Source: Osedax fenrisi
Taxonomy: Eukaryota; Annelida; Polychaeta; Sabellida; Siboglinidae
Assembly (NCBI GenBank): GCA_964019155.1
Contig: OZ025240.1
Coordinates: forward strand, 97,218,186-97,282,185
Direction: 5' to 3'
Length of the DNA: 64,000 nt
Shown: piece after piece, positions 48,081 to 59,159 of the stretch
How the letters are laid out: each line of letters opens with the position of its first letter
Numbering within the stretch: the stretch's first letter is position 1
The notes under the pieces: model-generated
The model's input: only the letters and a program-made list of their open reading frames with translations
Databases searched by the model: none
What the model was told of the DNA's origin: nothing
Translations under genes and position numbers: made by a program

Positions 48081-49612
48081 CTAAGTAATAGTAATAGGTA
48101 TATGTTAAGTGTATATATATAAAGTTATCTATATATAATAGTATTAATATATTATTAAATATGACTCGATTCGTAAGATGACATTATTAAATGTTATAGA
48201 TTATGGTTCGTTATAATAGTCTTTTAATCACTTATCAACATATTTAATAATAAATGCAAATTATAATGTATTATAATATTTTACTATACACACATATATA
48301 TATATATATATATATTTTACGTAAACCTAATTATATTAACTTAAGTTACATTATCAAATTAATCGTATTCAGATTTTCTCTGCGAATCACATATATATAT
48401 GTGTCATCACCAACCTACCCTAACAACAAAGCCTTGTATATTGTAGTCTACTAAATAATATAAACCCCCTTTACTTTCAGGGTTAATGTAGAATCAGTAT
48501 TAGGAATTAACTATACCTCATCAGCCAACATAACTCGTGCCTAAGTTCTATATTTGTTAAACACGCTCCTTCCAAATGTAAAGTATTCACACTTCATACA
48601 GACACTCCTTGGTATATTGATAATCTCACACTTATTGAGCATATCCCGTTCATAGAGCTAAACTTAAGTATCTTTCATACTTCTTCCCTTAACAGATCCC
48701 TATGTATCACCGATGTAATCATTACAATTCGCCATTTTATTCGCTAATTCTACAATATATACTATACTATACTGTATACTATATTTAACTAAATAACTTA
48801 CAGCCATCATAGGGATTAACATGTAATATCGTCATACATGCAGATAAGGAGTGTTTAAAATATTGGGAAGTATTTCTTGTTAAGGTATGGATACTATTAA
48901 TAGTATACTATATATATATATACTATATTATTATTGTTATTGTTATTTTTATTTGGTGGAGTCCTTTCATCCCATCCAGGAACTTAGATGAAGTTTTCAC
49001 TTATAACCATAGATGGCTCTAATGTCCCTTCGAAGCCGCTCCCATGTTAATGCATCCATGGTTTTAACGAGAGCCGATCATTTATTTATATACAATTATA
49101 TAAGATCACTTCTAAATAATATTTTAAGACCCATTTTATAAAATTAATTAATGGTCCGGATGAGGATCGAACCCATGTCCTACTGTTTGTGTGTCTGACG
49201 CCTTAGCCACTGAGCCACACAGGCAGATAAAGAGTTAATACTATTAAAAGTATATCTGAATTATCTTTCTTATTCTATATTGCCTTTAGGCAGAAATTAA
49301 AAATTATTATTTACATTATCTCTAAATAAATTCCTACGATTAACTATCAATCTACATTAACTACCCTCCAATGGTGGGGCATATCTATTTCATTAGGTTA
49401 TATTTAGCCATTACCCTCTTAAATTAAAATAATTATATTAGTAATCTCCAAACTCTTACAAAATGTCATGTCCAATTGTACCCATGCATTCTTTACATAA
49501 TTGAGTAGTTATCTAATTAAATATATCCCATAATACTAAACATAATTTCTAATTAATATAATACTATTTAATATAATAATATAATATAATATATTAAATA
49601 TATTTATATATT

Positions 49613-49665
<53 letters not shown>

Positions 49666-49670
49666 GATAC
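48081..49670 (-). other. Beta-B intron
   Basis: Donor GTATCGG with TA run, acceptor CTTAG, about 1590 bp. Contains the SINE (about 48931-49225) and the empty CCTATGTA site (48699-48706) of the hAT-like element that sits in beta-A. Confidence 0.65.
48931..49225 (-). mobile_element. tRNA-derived SINE (unit B)
   Basis: Paralogue of the SINE at 29913-30216, same position in the beta intron. B box GGTTCGATCC (minus strand) and A-box-like GTGTGGCTCAGTGGCTAA are both kept; tail ATTGTTATTGTTATT on the plus-strand left side. Confidence 0.85.
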
Positions 49671-50162
49671 GTGGTCGTTAGGTCTCACGTTGTCAAATTT
49701 GGAAAACAGGTCATTATTTTCAAAGTCATCCGCGAGAAGGTCAGCTATCGGATGACAAGCGTACGACTCATCGCCGCAAGCGTACGTTAGATCGTCTACG
49801 TCTTCCATCTGGCGGCGTTCTACCGTACTACTAGTAGTTTCGCTGGCGTCCACTCCGTCCCTCTGACGTATAAACCGCGCGAGTTCTGCTGCCGAGTTGC
49901 TAGTTACACGGCGGGAGAGATGTGACCGCCGATGTTCGTCGCTAGGGGCGCTTTCGACGTTAGACCAGCAGTTTCCGATAGTCCGTTCACCGCGGAACTC
50001 GGGGGGTGGGGATGCCGTACCGGGGCCTAGAAGGTGACATCTGATATCTAAATCCCGTGACACGTACGCCTCCCTTAGCTGCTCCTTCTTCTCCTTTCGA
50101 GCCGCGATTCTTTTCGTACTTCCATAACCGAGCATACGTGCAAATCTTTTGTATATTCCCAT
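49671..50162 (-). CDS. Beta-B exon 1: basic N-terminus, VGPNDH-like end
   Basis: 164 codons. Starts MGIYKRFARMLGYGSTKR; Cys7 and Cys12 of beta-A are replaced by Phe and Gly. The shared HRRSHLSRRVTSNSAAEL and ETTSSTVERRQMEDVDDL segments are kept. Ends KFDNVRPNDH, where the otherwise invariant Gly of VGPNDH is Arg. Donor GTATCGG follows. Function unknown. Confidence 0.57.
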
Positions 50163-50361
50163 CTAATATAATAAGATATATTTATTAAGTTTGTATATAT
50201 ATATACAGTTATCTATAGATATATTATAATGATATAATATTAAGAATGATTCAAATATTCAATAGATGACAATGTTTATTTAAATGGTTCATTATACAGT
50301 CTATTCATAATATTAACATATTTAGATATATAAATACTATACACTGATATAACACTGGTAA

Positions 50362-51216
50362 TAGTGTTTGAAATGAACCCAACTACTGGTGCTTCGAAGC
50401 TTCACTCAAACAAATTTATAGTTCAAAGTTCATTTGTAAAATAATTCAAGAGTTCGAACCTGCTTCATAAATTAGTGGAATAGTTCGAACTTACTTCAAA
50501 ACTCTAAAAAGATGAGTGAAGCTTCGAAGTCTTATTAATAATATTATTATTGTTATTGTTATTATTTTTGGTAGATTCTTTCCATCATATCTATGAACTT
50601 AGATTAAGTTTTCACTTATAACCATATGGCTCTATAGATTATAATGTCCCTTCGAAACCGTTCCCATGTTAAGACTATTATTAAAACAATTTATTTTTAC
50701 AAAATTATATAAGATCACTTCTAAATATTATTCTAATACTTATATTAATATCCCTACGGGATTTACACCCTCAAACTAATACCTTTTTCTTTAATTCAAT
50801 TTTAAAGTATTTGTCAAAGCTCTATTTTAAATAAAAATGATAAATATTGCTAATGATGTAAAATAAAACTAATATATAATACTTATAATTATATAATTAT
50901 TATTAGTATAATATAATACTTATATAATAATTCATATTATCTTTTCTATTGGTTTATAATATTTCCTGGTACCTTATTTATCTATGATAAAATAGAATTA
51001 ATAAAGATATACAATTGTGTTATTACATTTTTAAATTGACAATATATATCAACGATTCGGTCCAGGATTGTAATTAAATAATAGTTCGGGTTAGTTTTAA
51101 ACAAAGCTTCAGTTCGGTTCGGGACCGTTATTTTTTTAAATGTGAGCTTCAGTTCGGGTTCAAATAAGGCAAGCTTCAGTTCGTAATGTTTCGGTGCGGG
51201 TTCATTTCGAACACTA
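50362..51216. mobile_element. hAT-like element, 855 bp, private to unit B
   Basis: Inverted ends TAGTGTTTGAAATGAACCC and GGGTTCATTTCGAACACTA. Flanks CTGGTAA and CTGGTTAA correspond to the intact CTGGTTAA found uninterrupted in unit A (31398-31405), supporting an 8-bp duplication. Interior rich in GCTTCGAA/AGCTTCAGTTCG motifs, with a SINE fragment nested at about 50538-50760. No transposase. Confidence 0.82.
50538..50760 (-). mobile_element. SINE fragment nested in the hAT-like element
   Basis: Shares the tail (ATTGTTATTGTTATT), TCCCTTCGAAACCG and TATAAGATCACTTCTAAATA with the full SINEs. The tRNA-like head is missing or decayed. Confidence 0.7.
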
Positions 51217-51512
51217 CTGGTTAATATAATTTGGGTTACATAAATATTTTCTAGACTAGTTTTTTGCCTTGATTATAAATATGTAATTTGTTTTTTTCAG
51301 ATCAGATCAAGTATTTTTTTATTTCACTGACATTTTAAGACAAAATTAACAAATTTTTTGACAAATTATTTTTCAGAAATTTTAAAATATATACATATTA
51401 CTATTTAATACAAATTATACACATTATTATATACTCTTTATATATGGTATTTAATATATATATGTATATATATATATTATTTAATATATGGTATACATAT
51501 ATTGTGCACTGT

Positions 51513-51570
51513 AGAGACAAGTAACCGAATATGGACAGTGATCGAATACGGAAACTCTCGGTATCTGAGA
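51513..51570 (+). mobile_element. Left end of a TA-element family 2 copy split by a LINE
   Basis: Contains CAAGTAACCGAATATGGACA and ACTCTCGGTATCTGAG, the reverse complement of the right end of the element at 56697-57448. The family sequence resumes at about 53121, after the LINE. Confidence 0.65.
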
Positions 51571-51574
51571 ATAA

Positions 51575-53120
51575 CATATTCATAATTAAACATAAATACA
51601 TTATTTCCAAATTTATAAATAAAAAAGCATTACTTCATATATATAATTCCATATATTCTTGCCTCATATAAAGTATTGTAACATATTTTTGGGAAATACA
51701 TATAAATCTAATGTATCATGCATATATATTCTTCAAAAGCGAATGATAAGGATTATATGTAAAAAACATTTTTTACATCATACTAGTGGACTATTTATTG
51801 ATAATTCTTTATTTAAAATAAATGAAATTACATATATAAGTACATGTGAATTTATGTTTACAATTTTCAATGATCTTCATCCTGTTATAACAAATGCATT
51901 TTTTTCTGTAACTTCATCATCTCACAACACTAGGAGCATAAATAATTTCTCAATTATTAATTTCAAAAAAGAACTATGCAGAAGAACATTAATATACATT
52001 GGACCAATTACCTGGAATAAGCTTGATAATATTTTAAAAAATATTTCAAATTATAAATTATTCAGGAAACGTATGTATAAAAATTTGTTATCTTCTTACT
52101 CAGTATACTTATAATCTAAATATCATTTTTCTAATTTTAAATCTGTTATCATGTATTTTATCTAATATTGTATTATATACTAAGATCCACATTTTATTCT
52201 TATTTTAATTTATTGACGTTTATGTACAAATTTAAAAAAAATTAATACTTTTGAGTGTTTTACTTTACAATTTTTATTTCCCCGACATTAATAATATTAT
52301 TTTACTGAATATTTGCATTTTATATTTGAATTTACTTTCATGTTTTCTTTCTTTTTAATAGACGTTTATGTAAAAATAATAAAATTAAAAAAACTTTTAG
52401 GTATTTCATTTTTCATTAGTATTTTCTTTAGTATTTTTTATTTCCCTCTGACTAATATATTATTTGACTTTATTTTTAATTACATAAACATTTTGTATTG
52501 AATCTTTTTTCTTGTATATTTGATTATACTTCTTTGTTTTATTTCTCTTTATTGACACTTATATAAAAATTAGTAATTAAAACTAACATTTTAGTTTAAA
52601 AAAATATTTTACATTCTTTACATTATTATAAAGTATTACAAAAAAATTCCTAAAACTTATTTACTGAAATAAAGTTATGAAAAAAAAAAAAAAATGTTAC
52701 ATACAGTTCTTACCATCTTTCTTGATATTCTTTTTGTTATGTTTTATTCAGTTTTATTCAGTTTTACTTCATTTTACTTCATTTTGTTCTTCTTTTATAC
52801 TAATACATCTATATTTTTGTTTAGTGTATTATTTTATAGTAATAATACTTATAGTAATAATATAATATTTATTTTAGTCATTTATTTATAAATAATTAAA
52901 TTATGATTTCATAATTTTATGGCAAGTTCAAACAATTTATATTATTTTTCTATTTTATTCATTGTATTGTATCTATGTAAACAGGAAGTCATCTAATATT
53001 TTATAATATTTTATTTATTTAGTTTTTTGAAATTGCTTTAAAATTAAGGGTAATTGTCTCGATAAGCTTTAGCTTCTACAAAAACCCTGGTGTAAACCTA
53101 AATCTGATAATAATAATAAT
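51575..53120 (+). mobile_element. 5'-truncated LINE, 3' end and tail
   Basis: Encodes the C-terminal part of a non-LTR retrotransposon protein (51575-52114), then an AT-rich 3' region with TGTATCTATGTAAACAGG, CTCGATAAGCTTTAGCTTC and a terminal TGATAATAATAATAAT tail. It interrupts a TA-element copy. CR1/Jockey-like group by the protein pattern; exact clade not assigned. Confidence 0.78.
51659..52114 (+). pseudogene. LINE ORF2 C-terminal fragment
   Basis: About 150 codons matching the usual end of LINE reverse-transcriptase proteins: PHIKYCNIFLGNTYK, LQKRMIRIICKK, TRSINNFSI, LIYIGPITWNKLDNILKN and FRKRMYKNLL. A second segment of the same protein (SKFINKKALLHIYNSIYS) lies just upstream in another frame, with a frame change at about 51650, so the copy is broken. 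52114 ends at a genuine stop typical of the protein end. There is no endonuclease and no YADD motif, because the 5' part is missing. Confidence 0.85.
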
Positions 53121-54700
53121 TATATAAATAATCTAAATAAGTATTTTCATTTTTTTAATTATTCAAAATAGTGCAGATATTTACAATAAACTGATTTTTT
53201 TATTTTGTTTTTAAATTTATGAAAAAAAATTCACCTTAAAACCTTCTCAAGAATATAGAAATGTATCGATATAAAACATAATAATATATTATTAAAAACT
53301 AAAGCATTATAAACATTATATATAATTGCTATATATATTTTCAAATATTAATTAAGTTATAAGCATATATCTAGATGTCATATAAATCCATAATATTTTA
53401 AACTCAAACTGATTTCCATAAAAATCGCGTACGGTATAATATTAATGCCTCCAATGAATCTAAATATAAAAATGTTATTATTTAGATACTTATACCCTAA
53501 TTGTATTATTAATTAATAAAATAATAAAAATTAGTAAATTAATTACTAATTAAATAACATTACATTATTCATAAAATGAATTATAAATAATGTAATTGTA
53601 ATTTATCTGATTGGTTCATCAATAATATATAGTTTATCTAGAGGTATATAGTATTTCCGAAATGGGTATCTTTATCTATTGAATAAAAAGATTAAATAAC
53701 ATCATAATAATATCTATAATCATATAATATTAATATATTGTAATTTTTGAATAAAACAATTGAGTAATAAAATTGTAAGACCATTTAGTGTTAAAGTGTC
53801 ATTATTAGGTTAATTTCCCCTATATACTTTCTAATATGATTTGAGAGTTTGTTATTAAACTTTTAAACTATTTGCATCGATTTTAATTCAACATTGTCAT
53901 AATTTGAAATGTATTCTAAAGCAAACTTGATCTCAGTATAGTTTTGTATGAATCATATGTGATCATTGTAAAACATAATGAATTTATATTGATTTTTTTG
54001 CTCTAGATATATGACATTTTTGAAGTACAATATCGATTCTCATTATTTAAAAATGTAGGTGTCTTAAATATTTAAAATAAAATTAATTATATTTTACAAT
54101 GTGCCGAAAATATGTTGTATTTTTCATAATTTGTATTAATTTATTCACTTTTACCTAAGCAACATCAATTTTAATAATACCGAAACCCTAAGTTAACGTA
54201 ATATCGACACCCCATATTATCTCAGAGTTAAACAAACTAAATTAAAACAGCTATTACATGTATATACTTAATTAATACTTATACATACAATTTGGAAATA
54301 TTTAATTTAGAAATAATAAAGTCATGGTAATTTATTATTAGGGTGTCGGCATTCGAGTACTCTCCCCTTTGTGACATGTATAATTGTAGTAATGAAAATA
54401 GTGTATTTTTCGATATATTTTATTATTTATTATGCATTGAATTTCGTACCTTGCCATCATATTCAAATGTAATAGAGAAAGCGATAAGTAAATTATTCTG
54501 TTATATATACATCTATTATATACTTCTTTTATATCACAGTGTTTATATAAATGCATGATTACATTAGATATCAGTTCAAGATGTGATTTATCTTTAGTTT
54601 CATCACATTTTATAATAACATAATATTATGTATTGATATATTTAATAATATTTTTATTTAGTATGTATTGTATTATATTTATATTTAATTTTGTATTGTC
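53121..54700. repeat. Decayed extra copy of the alpha-beta spacer
   Basis: Collinear with about 24960-27080: the TA-element part (to about 53820), then TTTGAGAGTTTGTTATTAAAC, GGGTGTCGGCATTCGAGTAC, and the block ending just where beta exon 2 would begin. It lacks the foldback palindrome. No exon 2 follows, so this looks like a leftover of a further alpha/beta module. Confidence 0.7.
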
Positions 54701-54952
54701 GGCTTTTTATTGTATATTTAAAATTTAAATATATTCTTTTGTGAAAACTCAGTATATATTTTTGTGGTACATTATCACTAAGATTAACATTGAGATAATA
54801 TATTACAGATATTATTTTAAATCCCTCATTTCTATCATCACCTAAATGGCAATAAATATGTGAAAACATTATTTAAAAAAAATCCTATGAGGGTCTGGTA
54901 ATTATCAGGGGGACTTGCCTCAGCAGCCCCCTCCCGTGGCTACGGAACTGAT

Positions 54953-54990
<38 letters not shown>

Positions 54991-55724
54991 CATGTCTGTG
55001 TCTGTGTGTATGTAGAATTATAGAATCATGTACTTTTACTGTTATATTAATATGATAGTGACATTATAATGATATTAATAGTATGTGTATATTGTAGTAT
55101 ATAGTATATATTGTAGTTAATACCTACTATACTACTTGCAATTTGTAGATAGTTGATAACTATGAATACATAGTGATACATGGGCATGAATGACATTGCC
55201 GACATTGCCCGAATTACAGGAACTACAATATATTAACTATACATAATATCAATAAAAATGCAATTCACGTTTTATATATATATATATATATATATATACA
55301 TTTACTTGCAGTAATATACAAACTCAATGACCAAAAGAACTGGATAGATCCAGGAGGGTACTATACTATATTTATCTACCTCTATATCTCTATTTATCTA
55401 TATTTATCTCTATTTATATCGCCTTATCGCTCTCCTCTTCCACCCTCCATCCCATACCTTTCCCATTCCTCCCTTTATCTCTAACTAGCCCTATTCCCCC
55501 CTCTCTCTCTCGATATATATACAAATGAAAACCAATAGACGGATAACACACCACAATCGGTTAATTAAACTTGTATTATTAAATTTAAAAATGTATATGT
55601 TAATAATATTGACCTAATATATAATTTCAAAATAATAAATACTTATTTTAGATATACATATAAATACATATACTTTGATACACATATAAATAAAAATAAT
55701 GTATTCTATATATATATGTGTTAA

Positions 55725-55770
<46 letters not shown>

Positions 55771-55797
55771 TACAATGTAAATAATATATATGCGTAT

Positions 55798-55842
<45 letters not shown>

Positions 55843-56326
55843 TACAATTTAAATAATATATATGCGTATTATATTATAATTATGTATTATAGGTCAATGC
55901 ATCTATAGGAATGCACCTACGGAAATGTAAATATGTTGACTGACCTTGCGAGATCACGTCTGCTTAGTATTGTTGTATTTCGGTGTCGTCTGAAGATCCA
56001 AGTGTTCAATTAGAAAACGTATTAAACGTATTGAATATAGGTAAATATATAGATATATTCAAGTGTGCGAAATAATAATAATAACAATTATGTGTTTAAT
56101 AAATAATAGTAAATAAATAAATAATTTATTTAAAATTTAAAATTTTTCAAATTATTATTTACAAATTATTATGTAAACAATTTATTATATGCATATATAA
56201 TAATTAAATTCATTATACATACGTAATTCAATTATACATTTTAATTATTTCTTTGATTTTATATAATATATAATTGTATATATCAATATATTATTTGTTA
56301 TTAAATACCAATTAATTAATAACAAT

Positions 56327-56359
<33 letters not shown>

Positions 56360-56363
<4 letters not shown>

Positions 56364-56640
56364 ATTTTTTGTTATTTTTATTTGGTGGAGTCCTTTCATC
56401 CCATCCGGGAACTTAGATGAGGTTTTAATATTATAACCATGTGGCTTATATGCCCTTCGAAGCCGATCTCCTGTTAATGTATTCATTGCTTTTACACGAT
56501 CCTATCATTTATTTATACATATTTATATAATATAATTTCTAAATATTATTTCAAGACCTATTTTAATGGTCCGGGTGGGACTTGAATCTGTGTCCTAATG
56601 ATTTAGTGTATGATGCCTTATCCAATTGATCCACACGGGT
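56360..56640 (-). mobile_element. Older SINE copy (unit B)
   Basis: Paralogue of 33301-33584. The tRNA-like head is degraded (GATCCACACGGG on the plus-strand right side). Body shows CTTCGAAGCCGATCTCCTGT as in unit A. Confidence 0.75.
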
Positions 56641-56696
56641 TATATGATCTACATGCTCATATACTGATATTTTATACATATTTGCATCTGATGCTA

Positions 56697-57448
56697 GGGG
56701 AAAGTAACCTAATATGGACACTTTAACAATAAATGATCTTAATATTTTATGACTCATTATTTCAAAAATTACAATATATTAATATTATATGATTATAGAT
56801 ATTATTGTGATTTTAAAATTTTATTTAATCTTTTAATTTAATGGATAACGGGGGTATCCGTATTCGGTATATCCATGTCTGAATACGGACATCCCATGTT
56901 ATAACACTGACACCCTATATACCACTAGATAAACTATATATTATTATTTGTATTTTTATATTTTTATGAAAATCAAAATAGTTCATACGCTGCTCGATGA
57001 TTGGTTATAGGGTGACCGTATTAAGAAATCTATAGATTAAACACTATATATAGTGTCCATATTAGGGACATATATGACCTCTAGATATATGCTTATAAAT
57101 TAATTAATATTTGATAACAAATAGAGAATTTATATATATAATGTTTAGAATGCTTTAGTTTTTAATAATATAGTGTTATATTTTATATCTATACATTTGT
57201 ATATTCTTGAGAAGTTCCGTATTCAGTTACTTTCCCACTTTTTCATAATTTAAAATCGTAATAAAAAAATCAGTTTATTGGATATATCAGCAATATTTTG
57301 AAAAATTAAAAAATTAAAATACTTTTTTTAAACTATTTATGTAATTATGAATATTTTATTCATTAAATATTTTGTTGTAGGATTTATGGTTTCTGAGATA
57401 CCGAGAGTGTCCGTATTCGGGCACTGTCCGTATTCAGTTACTTTCACC
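56697..57448. mobile_element. TA element family 2, full copy, 752 bp
   Basis: Imperfect inverted ends GGGGAAAGTAACCTAATATG and, on the other strand, GGTGAAAGTAACTGAATACG, with TA at 56695-56696 and 57449-57450. Unit A keeps the uninterrupted site (GATGCTACACACTTACATAT near 33630). Interior contains several GTCCGTATT and GAATACGGACA motifs. No transposase. TA duplication suggests the Tc1/mariner group (inference). Confidence 0.82.
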
Positions 57449-57621
57449 TACACTTACATATCTTGGTAACTGTCCAAGATGAGTATTTATGGTTGAAGTT
57501 AACCCGTATTTAAACCCCAGTGACCTCTAGGTTAGATTCTATATCAATATAACCATGTTTCATTATGAGATATACTTTATATAACTTTATATATTTTAAT
57601 TATATTGAGTAACCCCTTTGT

Positions 57622-57667
<46 letters not shown>

Positions 57668-57865
57668 TAATAAATTTTACAAAATGTAATATTTAAACTT
57701 GTTTTTTATTTATTAATTGTATTTGTATCCCACCTCACTTATTTCTATTATTATTCATATTTCTATTGTTAATCACACGATTTTATATTATTTCATTCTA
57801 TCACAATTAAGTGACATGCAGTATAAGTTTCGTTTACATTATTTATTGTTAACTTATATATTATA

Positions 57866-58114
<249 letters not shown>

Positions 58115-58216
58115 GAAAGGTTTATTGACTCAATGAAAATGATATACGTTTATATGCGTCAAGTTAAAATAATAAAACAAATAAATAAATAAATACACGA
58201 ATAATTACGCAAAATT

Positions 58217-58917
58217 AGTAGGTAATATTTTACATAATACGATAAATTTAAATTGTTGATGGATTTGTATATCTTAGAAATTATATAATATAAGATATAA
58301 ACAAATATGTGTTCTAAGCAAAGGCTTATCACTTACACAATATCGTGTAATTCGATGTTGTATACAAATGAACAGCTCCATCTACATAGGTTGATATTCT
58401 GGAAAAATATGTTATTTATAATACAGTATCAAATTATATACATTTAAAATTAAATTAAATTAAAATATTAAAAATAAGTGATTATTACGATATATTACAT
58501 TTACGTTCACATAAATTAGATTACTTATAATTCTTCAGCAGCCATACGAATATATATATATATATATTATAATTATAATTACATAAAGAATATACATCCG
58601 ATGATTTCATATCCACCGCATGATTATATCATCAGCGTATATGATTAATTTATCTAAACAAATTAATTTCTATCCACGTAAATACGTTTAAATCACTTGC
58701 AGCTTTATTTACTCTTCTATGTTAGGTTACCATTACACACCATCACTCACGGTTTCATCGTCTCTATTCTCACTAACCTCCCTGGAATCAATTCCCTCCA
58801 TCCCTCGAAACCATTAACACCCGACTCCCACATTCAAACACATACTAAAGAATGGCCTCCTTTGAACTTTGAACTTCAACTATATAAGTTGTCACCACGT
58901 TGAACACTCGCGCTCGT
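58217..58917 (+). repeat. Duplicated CRAT intron segment without the following exon
   Basis: About 99 percent similar by eye to 16366-17064. Ends at GCGCTCGT, where A continues ACTACTTTC; here it joins GGTTCCCAACC of the hAT-like MITE, with GT shared at the junction. The 2.3 kb between, including the last CRAT exon, is missing. Confidence 0.92.
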
Positions 58918-59159
58918 GGTTCCCAACCTTATTTCGTCATGACCCTTTTTTTTATTAATCGTAATTATTAAATATAACATGACTCAAAGAAACATTTTAT
59001 TTTTTTGATTTTTTAACTAGATTTGTATTAAATTATAATACAAGAGCATTTTTTGTAATTAAAATTTATAAACAAATTTTAAATTAATAATTGTCTCATG
59101 ACCCAAATAAAAAACCATATGACCCAAGTTTAGGTCATGACCCATAGGTGAGACCACTG
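58916..59159. mobile_element. hAT-like MITE copy in unit C, left end cut
   Basis: Starts inside the left inverted repeat (GTGGTTCCCAACC) at the deletion junction. The right end ACCACTG and the target duplication ATCTAGAG (59160-59167) remain. Confidence 0.88.

Larger units (their letters stand above)
50163..51512. other. Upstream region of beta-B with insertion
   Basis: Homologous to 31165-31700 except for the 855-bp hAT-like element at 50362-51216. No gene seen. Confidence 0.7.

Noticed and set aside
52313..52891. Phe/Leu/Ile-rich short frames after the LINE protein
   Set aside because: AT-rich LINE 3' region; hydrophobic composition follows from T-rich DNA.
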